In this document: positions 33,920 to 44,619 of the stretch, piece after piece
How the letters are laid out: each line of letters starts with the position of its first letter
Numbering within the stretch: position 1 is the first letter of the stretch
DNA from: Polytrichum commune
Lineage: Eukaryota; Streptophyta; Polytrichopsida; Polytrichales; Polytrichaceae
Direction: 5' to 3'
DNA length: 64,000 nt
Assembly: GCA_950295325.1 (NCBI GenBank)
Contig: OX485806.1
Location: 10,974,001-11,038,000 of the forward strand
Made by a program: the position numbers and the translations under genes
Notes under the pieces: generated by a model
What the model was told of the DNA's origin: nothing
Databases searched by the model: none
What the model saw: only the letters and a program-made list of their open reading frames with translations

Positions 33920-34260
33920 TTATGCCCACCCATGCCCACCCATAGCATGACATGTGCGCACCCATGCCCACCCATGCCCACCCATGCCCACACATAGCAT
34001 GACATGTGCCCACCCATGCCCACCCATGCCCACACATAGCATGACATGTGCCCACCCATGCCCACCCATGCTATTCAAATTGCGCCCATGTATTCAAAAA
34101 TTATGTAATGTGTATTGTGTAATTGTGTAATTGTGCCCCACCCATGCCCACCCATGCCCACCCATGAACAATAATAGCGCAGCCATGCCCACCCATGCCC
34201 GCCCATGAACAATAATATTGCACCCATGCCCACCCAAAACCCATGGGCATGGGTGGGTAT
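33920..34260. repeat. CCCACCCATG minisatellite
   Basis: Imperfect tandem 10-mers (CCCACCCATG) are interspersed with a longer motif around ATAGCATGACATGTGC, repeated three times at 33940-34060. Open frames across it on the minus strand (Gly-His-Met-rich) are by-products of the repeat. Confidence 0.75.
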
Positions 34261-34326
34261 GGGCATGGGCATGGGTATGGGCGCCCAATGTAGGGCTCTG
34301 ATGCCTAGGCTTCGGTGGGCGTTGAC

Positions 34327-34922
34327 TGAGGGCCACTTCACACATGAGCCAAGAGCCGTGACCTTGTAATGGTGAGGACCCTTGACTCTCATCCAAAGGC
34401 CGTACCATGGGTGTTGGGAAAGCCATTTTATGTAGTCTTTGGCCCTCAAGCATAGTGTGAAGTGAGAATGAACCATGTTGCGGGACCATTGCATATTTTG
34501 TTGGCGGAAAAAGAGGGGAGGATTTGGTTTAATATAATATGTCTCCAAGTTTATTAATTTAAGATAACTACTTGGTGGTGTTTGTCTGTCTTGGAATCTG
34601 TCCTAGAATCTGCCATGCAGTCTGTCCTGAAATCTGTCCTGCTGGGAAAAATATTAAAAAAGTCATGATCTCCCAGAATTTGCGTCAAGCCCACTTCTTG
34701 GAGGTGGGTCTGACGCAAATTCCGGTAGACCATGCACCCTTATCCACAACTAGCCATGTAGGACTCCATGTAGACTTTTCATCCACGAACTTTTCTTTGG
34801 GCCTTTAGGCCTTCACCTCCTAGTGTGAAGTGAACTTGGACGGTCTCCGCCTTTTCGACCAATGAGAGCTCTTACATTGCCATGGTCAAGGGCCTTCAGC
34901 CTTGTGTGTGAAGTGGCCCTCA
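34327..34922. mobile_element. GGGCC-type MITE (family A), innermost insertion
   Basis: Inverted ends TGAGGGCCACTTCACAC and GTGTGAAGTGGCCCTCA. The interior is related to 28961-29316. It is the fourth level of nesting inside R1, the hAT-like element and the GAGCRTCC element. Confidence 0.65.
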
Positions 34923-35126
34923 AGACGAGCTGCCCCCGCCCATGATGGAGGGCTCCCCAAAGGTATAGAATATTATATACTCTATTTGGCGTGTACCCAA
35001 TCTGGTGGGGATGCTCTTTAATCTTGAACACTGCCTAGCATACGCCTCAAAATGGGGTAAGTGGCCCCTATGACGCATGGGACACGAAGTACCATAAATG
35101 GTGTTCTAAAAGTCCTACGACGGGTG

Positions 35127-36048
35127 TCACAACGATATTCGAGCCCAAGCCGACCGCGTCAATTTACTGCAGCGGACGGTCTTGCAGTTTGCATCGGGGG
35201 GCCAGATGGTGCCAAGTAAATTAAGAAGTTACTTGAATCTCTTCACGCCGTGTTTTGTTATGTATCTGCGGCGATCGCTGAATCCCAGGTGGACGTTCAA
35301 GGAAGCTGTTCATTCAAACATGTGTTCGTGTTTGCTGGTTCTTAAGCGGCTGTAAGGTTATCAATAAAGGAGTGTTTTGGCAGTTGTATGTGGAGGCATG
35401 CGTTCCTTGGTTGCGGCTTCTTAAGCTTGTGGAGAGGAGTATTCTTGTTAATAAGACGAGGTTGAGGTTGCTTGGACGTTGAGTGGCTTCTCGTGAGGAC
35501 TGATCGGTGGAGTTCAAAAGCAAGCCGGAAAGCCAGAAGGCGCAGGTGTGTGTGTGTTTGGTGTGTTGTTTCGAGGAGCTAGGGGTCGTAGTTCTGCAAA
35601 CTTACTTATTTGATTGAACTTTCTGCAAAGCTTGTGAGGATGATGATCCAAGCTTCTTGATGCGGGTTGGAGTGTCATCTTTTGGAACTTTAGTGGAAGA
35701 GGTTGAGGTTATTTTGTGCTCCGACTGAGGATGTGTAGGCCACTCGTAAGGCATATCTTTCTGGCGCAGAGTCTACGAGGTCATCTTTTCTCTGTGATTG
35801 AGTGAGTTTGTTATTTTTTTTTTCTCTTTTTCTTTTTGTCAAGTATTGAAGTTAGTGAACTTCTTAGAGTCGAGGCGAAATCAAGGCGACATCACTTGTT
35901 CTTGGTGTCTTGGTGTAACTTGGCGTCAATCTCGTAGTGACATTGAACATGGCTCCGTCTTCCGAAATTCTATGTGATGAGTTTCCTCACTGTTTCCTCT
36001 GTTCACTTTGTCAGGTTACGAGGATAAATTCTGGTAGTGGAAAGCACC
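35127..36048 (+). other. Upstream region of the gene at 36049
   Basis: No ORF is recognised. The tract TTTTTTTTTCTCTTTTTCTTTTTG near 35813-35838 and the splice-like TTTGTCAG near 36007 suggest a 5' leader, possibly with an intron, for the downstream gene. Confidence 0.35.
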
Positions 36049-36441
36049 ATGGGTTCCACTGTGATTATCAACCAAACGATGAAACCCTTGGACATGAAAA
36101 TTGGAAATTATCGATACTTCATTAACCTTACAACGGTAGACAAGAACGCGAGCTACACAGTCTATGTTGACTGCAACGACACTTATAGAGAGTACCGCCT
36201 TAAAAGCGAGAGCGCCTGCGAACCTCTTATTGTGAATTCTGACGAATGCGTCGACAATAAGACGATCATTATTAGGGAAGTGAACGGGCAGTTCGATGTG
36301 GAGATGGAGCCCCGAGAGATCAAGAAGCCAACCAATTTGCGGCCAGCCACACCGCCTGTGTCCGAGCCCGCGGAGAGGGATGTGAGCATGAGGAACAAGC
36401 GGGTGAAGGTCACTCCGAGCAAGTGGAGATTCCACTTTTAG
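36049..36441 (+). CDS. Small protein of unknown function (130 aa)
   Basis: The start codon has a strong plant context (ACCATGG). The product has about 85 residues of predicted beta-rich sequence, with Asn/Thr-rich turns, the phrase Tyr-Phe-Ile-Asn-Leu-Thr-Thr-Val near residue 23 and Asp-Thr-Tyr-Arg-Glu-Tyr near 45. A basic, Pro-rich C-terminal tail follows (Lys-Pro-Thr, Asn-Lys-Arg-Val-Lys-Val). It contains no signal peptide or membrane segment. It resembles small bryophyte proteins of uncharacterised DUF type as I remember them, but I cannot name the family with certainty. Composition looks coding, unlike the flanks. A related downstream flank appears at 15890-16265, so the locus may have been duplicated. 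Confidence 0.6.
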   Translation: MGSTVIINQTMKPLDMKIGNYRYFINLTTVDKNASYTVYVDCNDTYREYRLKSESACEPLIVNSDECVDNKTIIIREVNGQFDVEMEPREIKKPTNLRPATPPVSEPAERDVSMRNKRVKVTPSKWRFHF

Positions 36442-38699
36442 CAAAGCTGCTCCAAAATCTAGCATCTAAAATACATTCTGGAACTTTGGAACGGCGAGGA
36501 CAGGACGACGCATGTGCGTTATGCAGTCGTCGTTTCAAATTTCCAGAACAGGTGGCCGGCGATGGAGGTATGTGGGCGGATGGTGCTACGATTTCCCGGG
36601 ACATCTATTCACATGCACGGGTGAAATGGACGAACTAATTTTTGTACATAGTTGTTGTCATCATCGGTAGACCACCTGATGGTTTCAACAATGGTTAGGT
36701 AATTTGTTCTATTGGTCTCATCGTAGGAGGGTCTGGGAGGTTTTGGGAGACCTCAGGAAGCACTCGTCATCGTGTCATGTTTTGGTGAAGATTTGAGAGC
36801 GTAGAAAGCAAGTTAAAAGCAAGAGAGAAAGAGCCAAAAGGCCATAGACCTAGACCGACGCATAGTGAACCTGGCAAATGTTTGCGGCTCTGGGTCAAAT
36901 GCTACCACCTCATGTATGTCGGAGGTGCCAGTCTCTTTTGGAGTCGAATGCATCTATTATGATGGCAGAGAGGCTACTATCCCAAGTTTTTGTGCTACTG
37001 AGCTGAGCTCGAACATTCTTTTTGTCGATATTAAATTTTTTCTTGCACATTAGCCAAAGTCGTGCAATTGACATTGTATTATAATTACGTTGAAGCAAAA
37101 ATAGCTTGGTGCTTTCTCAGACAAATTATACTTTTGGCTGCTGTCTTTCTTCCTATCAAACGGTTTCGTCGCATGTCTCTCTTGGTTTCCTTGTGTCGAA
37201 AGGTGGGGATGTGGTGGTGGAAGGTGGATTCTTCCATCTTTCTATATGGATTGTTGGGGATGGCCTCTGCTCAAATGGCTAGCTATTGTTGCATGATATT
37301 GTGTGATTTTTCTTTTTCTCTATCCCATTCTAGTTTTCAATTGCTTTGGATTGAGTATGTAAGTTCTGGATCGACTCTCTCTATTGATTTCTAGTTTGTA
37401 GTTTGGTGGTTATCTTTATCTGTAAGTGCCGTTTGAACCTTGATACTTACATGGATATTATTGTATTGATGTTCCATACCCAACGTTGAAGACACACTCG
37501 ATGGACGGCGTTTTTGGAATCACATCCCAAGGTTTGAATGCGAACTGACATGCCCCTGCTCTTTACAGGGCGTGAAATCTTGGATTGAATATGACTAAAT
37601 CAGAATTAAGATTGTAATGTAAATATTAATTATTAATAATCTTATGTAATGTAAAGACTCATTTTTGAGTCCTTAGTGGTACACCTTATCATAGTTGGCT
37701 CCACCCCAAATTTGAGGAGGAGGATGATTTATGAATAGATCAATCTAAGGATTAAAACATTTGTGACTAAACAAAGATGAGCACATTTAAGATGTCGGAA
37801 ATACATGCTTCATACACTACCCACTTACATGCATCGTGTGGTCTAATCATTTGTTTCCAAGCATTAGATGGTTTTATGGTTTATGATCAAAGTAGATTTA
37901 AAGTCACATGCAACCATCTAGTGGGCCAAATGCTCTGTACAATATAAGGAATCACATGGGTGTTACCGCCCATTGAAAAAGTTTCATGGTTTATGAATTT
38001 AGTAGATTTTGAAACGCCATTTAGAGATTTACATAACCACCTAGTGGGCGAAATGCTTCGTACACTACCTGAATCACATGGTTTAATGGTTTAAAGTTGT
38101 GGTAGACTTTCAAAACCACATCCATAGACTTTATCACCTTCTAGAGGTGACATGTTTCATACAAATATGTGAATCACATGGGCCTACCAGCAATTGATGG
38201 TCTTATGGTCTATGATAGTAGTTGATTTTAAAACACATCTATAAATTTTGTAACGATTCAATGGGTGAGAATGAGAGGTAAGACCATGTCATCCATGTAC
38301 TAGTGTAAGGTGGAAATCAATTTCATAAAGATGATGCTCACGATAACTGACTTTATAATATGGTTTTGCAATACTTCGTCATATGACACTCTCTAGTTGT
38401 CACCCAATGATTGCACTAAATTTAATGTGGGTCGATGATGAGTCATGTGGGAGAGAGGTAATTATCACATATGAGCATACCTCTCATCCATCCAACATTG
38501 AATACTTGACCCCCTATAGGTTTATGGCCAAATCATCTCAAATGACTTGGATTGGACTAATTCAAGGTTTTAAACCTATATCTGGTGTCATATCGACTTA
38601 GAATACTAACCTTTGAACAACATGTTATTTCAAGGATTTTATCTTGGATGAATGAGAGGTACACACTTACGCGATGATCCCCTCTCCCCAATAATGTGG
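36442..38699. other. Downstream region of the 36-kb gene, then non-coding
   Basis: The part 37165-37470 is similar to 15890-16265 (shared CTCTCTTGGTTTCC, then ATTGCTTTGGA, GAGTATGTAA and TCTGTAAGTGC). Between 37750 and 38260 a phrase about a GTTTATGG-type word and AATCACATGG recurs at roughly 100-120 bp, a loose tandem pattern. No further gene is supported. Confidence 0.4.
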
Positions 38700-39080
38700 G
38701 CCACACTAAATCAAATATTTAGTGTACCATACACTAAGTATTATAATTAGTGTCGTATGGCATTTTATGTCACTATGATAGCTTTTCTAATGACACTTCT
38801 TATAAGTAAGTTTACAAGTATTGTCATGGATGATTGAAATTTGGATGAAATCCATGCCAATCATTGAAACAAAGTTTGGTAATTTTTACATCCTAAAAAA
38901 TAACATGTAATGAAATAATGTCATGGATGATTGAAATTTGGATGAAAAATCACTTAGTAAGTGACATTAATTGTGACATTGTAATTCTAATATGCCTGAT
39001 TTTTTTAATATAAAGATTGACAAATATTACCAAGTTTACATTTAGTGTTGGTGATCCTGCATGAGTGGTTTACAATTAAG
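38700..39080. mobile_element. MITE family D copy
   Basis: The most complete uninterrupted copy. It has CACTAAAT-type ends, GGCATTTTATGTCACTATG, paired GATTGAAATTTGGATGAAA words, and TTTACATTTAGTGTTGGTGA near the right end. Confidence 0.65.
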
Positions 39081-39533
39081 GTCGATACATTCATAGTCAA
39101 TCATGTCCATTTAACCGCTCACTAGGGTACCTATAATGCCGACATGGATGAGATCTATTGTTGGTCTATATATTTTTTAGGTGAATGGAGTTAAGGTTAA
39201 TATGGTAGCGGCTTCTGATTGATTACCCCCATAAGAGTTTTCATAACTGTCATAGTCAAGAATCGACATTTAGATGAGCAGTTATAATTTAACATATAGA
39301 TTGACTATGTTCTCTAGTAAACTTTACCACTTCAAATTTGTAGTTATTTTCATATTCATGAAATTCTCTCTCAAAAAAATTGCATTCTTCTTAGGATTTA
39401 TTTCTCTTCGTGAGAAAGGCAAATAGAATCGGTGAGTTTTTTTTTTTTTTTTGGTTTCTGTTTTCCTTGATTCCGGAAGGTATTCTGCTGCCAGTGTATG
39501 AATCCTACTTACCGAAGAGCAGGTTCACAGCAA
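39081..39533. other. Non-coding
   Basis: No gene; a T homopolymer lies near 39437-39452. Confidence 0.4.
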
Positions 39534-39748
39534 TGAACGGGGAGAACCGACCGCTAACAGATGGAACGGTTCATTTGGAGAAATAAGCGTTTGAAGTTCA
39601 AGACTTCAGGAAAATTCCCATTATTTTAGAAGAATTTAGAGAATATACCTCAAATTAAAAAAGAAAAGCCGAAAGTTGTCAACAGGTAGCCTGTTGGACT
39701 TGGAATCACTAGGATCTCGACCGACTATGTCTAAAAATGTCCCCGGAC
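39534..39748. mobile_element. MITE family B copy
   Basis: Left end TGAACGGGGAGA, interior GAAGTTCAAGACTTCAGG and GTCAACAGGTAGCC, right end TCCCCGGACATT. Diverged but collinear with 13970-14202. Confidence 0.65.
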
Positions 39749-40095
39749 ATTGGTTCGCAGTAACCCTGTAGAAACCGAAGGCAAGGTATTCTCTTAAAAG
39801 AAGGAGAACGAGGTCAGAAGAAGATTCTATGTTAGTTCGTGGAGATGATGAGTTCGGAGAGTCATGCTGCCGACATTCTCAGCTTTGCATCCATGCACAA
39901 CACGTTTGTTAATCAGGCAGCCTGAATGCGGCGGCCCCCCCTGGTTAAATAATTAGTTTAATGTTGCAGGCAACTGATCATCACAAATTACTGCAACACC
40001 CTGCAGAGTTCCTTATTTCTTCTTGAGAAAGTTCGGCCTGCAACTAATTAAGTGGGGAAAATCTCAGGATCAGTAGAGTTAGCCGTTAATTGGAT

Positions 40096-40347
40096 GGGAG
40101 TTTTGGTCGGGAGGTGGTTGTTTTGCATACAACACGTTCCATGTTCAGAAAGTTTTCGGTGCATGCTTGGAGTCGGTTTTTGAACGACGATTTTCTTATA
40201 CCAGTTCATTGAGGGTCAAAATCCGATTTTTGGCATGCACCCATATAAAAATTTCTTCGTTCAAACCTGCACATCAATTCCAAGCATGCAGCTTACCGAA
40301 TATGGAGGTTTTGTACACTAAACAACCAGCTCCCGACCAAAACTCCC
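40096..40347. mobile_element. Foldback MITE, 252 bp
   Basis: The ends GGGAGTTTTGGTCGGGAGGT and ACCAAAACTCCC-type right end pair over 28 bp with one mismatch, and further pairing (GTGCATGCTTGG with CCAAGCATGCAG) extends inward. No target duplication is evident and there is no coding capacity. Confidence 0.65.
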
Positions 40348-40549
40348 GTTGAATTAAAGGACAGCTCTAAACAACGGGAGAGCTGGTTTGTAATAACTGA
40401 GGTCGGTTGCTCTACCACTTCCCCGACAATGAATTAGGACTGATGGTGGACTGCTTGTATCCTAGTCGGCAGCATGACTCCATCCATATTAAGTTACTTG
40501 GAAAGAAAAATTCAGTCTAAACATGACACCTGTAGACATTTACTCTGAC

Positions 40550-40584
40550 GGTGTGCAGCGACGGATTGGAGGATAAAGAGCACG

Positions 40585-40635
<51 letters not shown>

Positions 40636-41700
40636 TTTTGATTGAAATGCCTCCAGATGGCTCAAGTGGCCCGGCCAGGGCATGGCAAGGTGCTAACTAA
40701 ACAACCAAGTTGTAAACAAGGAGAATGAAGCCCAGTTGTTACCTTGAGAGTCGTTACCTTCCGACTAAGTTAAGCATGTTCTCCGACAGTGCGATCGATG
40801 GTGTTGCTTCTGCAGCTCTTGTACGTCGGAGAGGGTTTCTAGGGTTTGATGAGGATCAGAGCTCAAGGAAGCGGAGCTCAGATGTTGGTGCATTTCCTTT
40901 GGCTTATGCTACACATGTTCATGTAGTATTTGCCTACAATGAAGGATTGATGGTGGATTGATGAGTCGGCACCAGGTGCATCTATGCTTGGAAATACACT
41001 GCATGTAGACATAAACTCAGGTCAGTCTGCAGCGAAGGGTAAGAAAAGAGGAGAAGCTGTTGATTGAAATATCTCCGGCTCAAGTGGGGGGCACAGATAA
41101 TGCTAAACAAGGTAAAGTAAGCCCAGTTGTTGCATTGAGAGCTCTCCTAACCATCTTCCTCTCCGACAGTGCGATGTTGGTTCGTCAAGAGGTGCACGGA
41201 GAGGGTTTCTAGGGTGTGACGAAAATTAAGGGTTGTGGAAGCTGCGCTTAGATATTGAGGCATCTTCTTTGGATTATGCTACTCATGTTAATGTAGTACT
41301 TGCCGAAAATGAAGGACAGATGGTGGATTGTTGAGTCCGCAGCATACTTGGAATTTTTTTCTTCAGTTTAAACATAGATGTAGACAAAAGCTCATAACAT
41401 CTGTCAGGCAGTCTGCAGCGATGGCTTGGAGTATAAAGGGTACGGAGAGAGGAGATCGAGATGAAGCTTCTAATTGAAAAATCTTCGGTTCAAGTGGGCG
41501 GCACATGAGATACCAAACAAGGTAAATTAACCAATTAACCCAGTCGTTAATTACTACCTTGAGTCTAACCTTCCTAATCTTGGTCTCCGTCGTCTCCAAC
41601 AGTGCGATGTTGCTTCTGCAACTCTTGCACGAAAAAGGTTCATAGGCTTTGCTGAGATTTATGGGAGGGAAGCTATGCGCAGATATTGGTACATCTTAAT
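40550..41700 (+). repeat. Three diverged tandem units of about 290-470 bp
   Basis: Units start near 40550, 41022 and 41409. Shared words are TGCAGCGA, GGAGA, a CCCAGT(T/C)GTT phrase, CAGTGCGAT, GAGGGTTTCTAGGGT, and ATGGTGGATTG. A GA microsatellite of about 45 bp occupies 40588-40631 in the first unit only. Confidence 0.65.
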
Positions 41701-42339
41701 CTTTCCCGTCATGTCAAAAAAAAGTAAAGCTCTACTCCCCGGCCATATGGCTCAAGCGCAAACTTGTGACTGCACTTGTGTTAATTAGAAGGTCCTCTTA
41801 AAGAAGATTACTCCGTTTTATATAATATGTGTGCGCACAATCCCCTTCCATTTCTCAAGCAATCTAAGGTTGCAGTGACTAACCAGCTACTTGGGAGTCA
41901 TATTCACCTCGAGCTACATGGCCATTTTCCCGGCCAGTCCTTCATACTAATTACTGACTCAGGATGTAATGAAATGTTCCGATAGATGGCATTTTCTGTA
42001 CACTTGGCTTCAAGTGTCCTGATATGAAACTTAGAGAAACAGTGATTACTAAAATATGCACTCTGTTTAAACTGCAGTTTTTGATCAATGGGAAATACCG
42101 AAGCCCGGAGCATGCACACAACTTCTCCCAACAATTCAAAGGCTGGGCCGCATTTGGGAATTTCGGCAAAAGAGGACGCACTTTAGGAAAGATGCAGAGC
42201 CCGCACACCTCATTAAGTAGTGTGTTGTTACGGGCATTTCCTTGCGAGTCAAACTAAACTATACCCCTTTTCAGTTTCTCAATCTCTTGTAAACTAGTCA
42301 TAAGAATGTCAGGACAGACTTGTTGCGCATGCAAATTAA
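41701..42339. other. Non-coding
   Basis: No supported gene or element boundary. Confidence 0.4.
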
Positions 42340-44244
42340 ATATTGAATTTTTTTTTTTTCAAGAGAAGTACAATTTTTAGGTCTACAAAGAGGTCCATGG
42401 TCACAATGAGGACTGCTATGGCAACCTGCAAGTCCTGTCAGTTCTTTCTTCAGCTGCAATCCAGCCAGTCCTCTATTCCACTTTCTTCAGCAATTGCAGC
42501 TGAAAATGTTTCTGGTTTCAATCTTCACCGGCCATCACAACTACCCACATGCTCAATCTCAGGCACAATTTCACACGTTGAGTATTGATCTATGCATCAT
42601 GTCTGCAAAACATGATGCATCAAAGTTACCAACCACCACCATCACCTCTCCAACTGATATCTCCACCACAGGAATGTGAAGATCATGCCAATGGATTATT
42701 TTTGAATTTATCGGCTCTGCCCTGAGGGAAGAGACCTATTGAAATGGGCCACTGAAATGGGCCAAAGTTTGGCAGCCATCTAGAACCGACCTCAAATGTG
42801 TTGTGATTCTATGGTTTTAGTAACATGCTCTCCAAGTAATTGTTACTAAAACCAATTACAAGTCCAATTGTAAGTGTCTTGATTTAAAGCGGTCTCTAAA
42901 ATAGCCAAAGTTTGGTCTTGGTCGGGTTGCTGACTTGAGTTAGCCATCTGTGCACAATAATAATAAGGCAGTGCACTCTTGCAACTAGCTGCTTGTTTAT
43001 GTGTGTCTTGTTCTTGTCCTCTCCTCATGTATAGCTCCCCATACCCATGTCATACCTTAAAGTGTGGGAGTTAAGTTAGGTTCTAAATAACTCTATCGAG
43101 TTTCTTACATCATTCTCTAGTTAACTGAAGTTAACGCAGTTTCATCGATATGGAAATCTACATGGAACCTCACATGCATATGAGAAGTCTTGACTCCCAC
43201 AAGACATGCATCCACAAGACATTCACTCAGGGACAAACTTGAGGGGAAGAAATCGAAGCAACACGAGAGCTCTGCTTTAAGGGCGGAGCCCATAAAGACT
43301 TCTCAAGAGAGATACAATTTCTAAGTCTGCAATGAGGTCCATGGTATGCATGACTGCTAAAGGCGCACATTTTGTAAGTCTACAAAGAGGTCGTTAGTCC
43401 ACATGCATGACATCCTGAGGGCAAGAGGTGACTAGCAAACCGCCTGCTCTATCTGCAGCAACTGCAGTTGAAGATGCTCCTGCTTTCTTGATCGGCCATC
43501 ACAACTACCCACATGCACAATTTCAGGGTAAATTGTTTCACAGTTTGTAGACTTTATGACTTCATGTCTGTTGAATTAAAACTTCAAGCATCGAAGTTAT
43601 CAAGGACCACATCCTCCCTCCAACAGCACATGTGAGTTCATTGGAATACAAAAATTTCAAGAGAGGGACAATCCGTGAGGTCTACAAAGAGGTCCATGTT
43701 ACAAATGTCAAAGGACAGAGGTAACTAGCAAATCCTCTCAGGATCTACTTAAGCAGTTGCAGTTGCAGATGTTTCCAGTTTTGATCTTGACCCGCCATCC
43801 GGGCGGCCGTCACAACTACCTACATGCACAAAATCAGACACAAATCTCACAATTTGAGAATTGATCAACTTAATCATGTCTGCAAAACATGATGCATCAC
43901 AGCTACCAACCACCACCAACACCTCCTCCATCACATCCTCCTCCACATCCTCCAAGAAGTTGGTAGGATGCCAACTTCTTCATATTCATGGCTTACAGAA
44001 ATTCCAAGAGAGGTACATTCGTTAAGTCTACAAAGAGGTCCATGTTACAAAGAGCAGAGGTGGCTAGTAAATCTTCTCAGCAGGTTCTATCTTGAGCAAT
44101 TGCAATTGCAGATGATGTTTCTGGTTTCGATGATCTTGACCAGCCATCACAACTACCTAACTACATGCACACTTTCAGACACAATGATCTCATAATTTGA
44201 ACAATGATTAATTTGTCATGTCTGAAAAACATAATGCACCACAA
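42340..44244 (-). repeat. Array of decayed copies of the 3' end of the adjacent membrane-protein gene
   Basis: Downstream (on the minus strand) of the gene at 44245-44619, its 3' untranslated region recurs in tandem. Each full unit ends, in + order, with a copy of the protein tail. A Gly/Cys-rich tail ending in Trp and a stop is readable at 43903-43952 (Gly-Gly-Cys-Gly-Gly-Gly-Cys type). More decayed tails lie near 43597-43630 and at 42626-42670. The UTR word CTACAAAGAGGTCCATG recurs near 42383, 43688 and 44028, with weaker forms at 43328 and 43380. Confidence 0.65.
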
Positions 44245-44619
44245 TTACCAACCACCACCACCACCACAACCTCCTCCTCCTCCTCCATTAACTGAAATTA
44301 CACCTCCACCTCCTCCAGCAGCCGTGTCCATTCCAGGGATTAAGACCCCTGCAGCTGTGACTGCCCCAAGCGCACTGGCATTATCCACCCCGCCGAGTGC
44401 TCGTGCGCCGTGACTTGGGTGCCGAACATTAGTCTGTCGAGCTTCGCTACTTTCCCCGCGCCATTGGCGGCTCCGGGTTTTGCCTTGGTAGTTACGTCTC
44501 ACTCGGCGACGGCGATCCACGCAAATTGCAAGGACTGTCAAGATTACGGTGGCTCCAACAAAAATTCCTCCAAGGATCCCAAAGTTGCTCCAATGTGGCT
44601 GATGATGATGACGATCCAT
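44245..44619 (-). CDS. Single-pass membrane protein with Gly/Cys-rich C-terminal tail (124 aa)
   Basis: The ATG lies in the context AACCATGG. After a His-rich start (residues 2-8), one hydrophobic segment at about 13-33 (Phe-Gly-Ile-Leu-Gly-Gly-Ile-Phe-Val to Leu-Ala-Ile-Cys-Val) is followed at once by an Arg-rich stretch (Asp-Arg-Arg-Arg-Arg-Val-Arg-Arg), so a type III-like anchor with a cytosolic C-terminus is likely. A soluble linker leads to a tail of Gly repeats with one Cys, ending in Gly-Gly-Trp. Such tails are common in small plant membrane proteins, but I do not recognise a named family or function. Tail copies downstream suggest repeated 3'-end duplication at this locus. Additional upstream exons cannot be excluded. 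Confidence 0.6.
   Translation of the reverse strand: MDRHHHQPHWSNFGILGGIFVGATVILTVLAICVDRRRRVRRNYQGKTRSRQWRGESSEARQTNVRHPSHGARALGGVDNASALGAVTAAGVLIPGMDTAAGGGGGVISVNGGGGGGCGGGGGW

Larger units (their letters stand above)
33559..35019. mobile_element. Inner element with GAGCRTCCCCACC inverted ends
   Basis: The left end TAGAGCGTCCCCACC, then GGGTATGG further in, pairs with the right end GTACCCAATCTGGTGGGGATGCTC. It is nested inside the hAT-like element, close to its right end. Flanking TTA words suggest a PIF/Harbinger-like origin; the exact duplication is uncertain. Confidence 0.55.
33177..35033. mobile_element. hAT-like non-autonomous element, 1857 bp
   Basis: Ends CAATGTTCAAGATT and AATCTTGAACACTG form a 14-bp inverted repeat with one mismatch. 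The flanks are TCTAGCAT (33169-33176) and CCTAGCAT (35034-35041), an 8-bp duplication with one difference; the uninterrupted R1 copy has CCTAGCAT once. An 8-bp duplication with CA-type ends fits the hAT superfamily. No transposase ORF is present. Most of the interior is itself made of later insertions. Confidence 0.75.
32674..35126. repeat. Dispersed repeat R1, copy interrupted by an 1857-bp element
   Basis: The left part (32674-33176) and right part (35034-35126) are collinear with the intact copy at 16843-17366. The break falls at the word CCTAGCAT. Confidence 0.7.

Noticed and set aside
33787..34548. Open frames across the CCCACCCATG repeat encoding Gly/His/Met-rich proteins
   Set aside because: They arise from the tandem repeat, have no start context or homology, and lie inside a non-autonomous transposon.
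40375..40435. tRNA D-arm-like word (GTGGTAGAGC) on the minus strand
   Set aside because: There is no T-arm word or closing stem downstream; probably chance or a very old tRNA-derived fragment.
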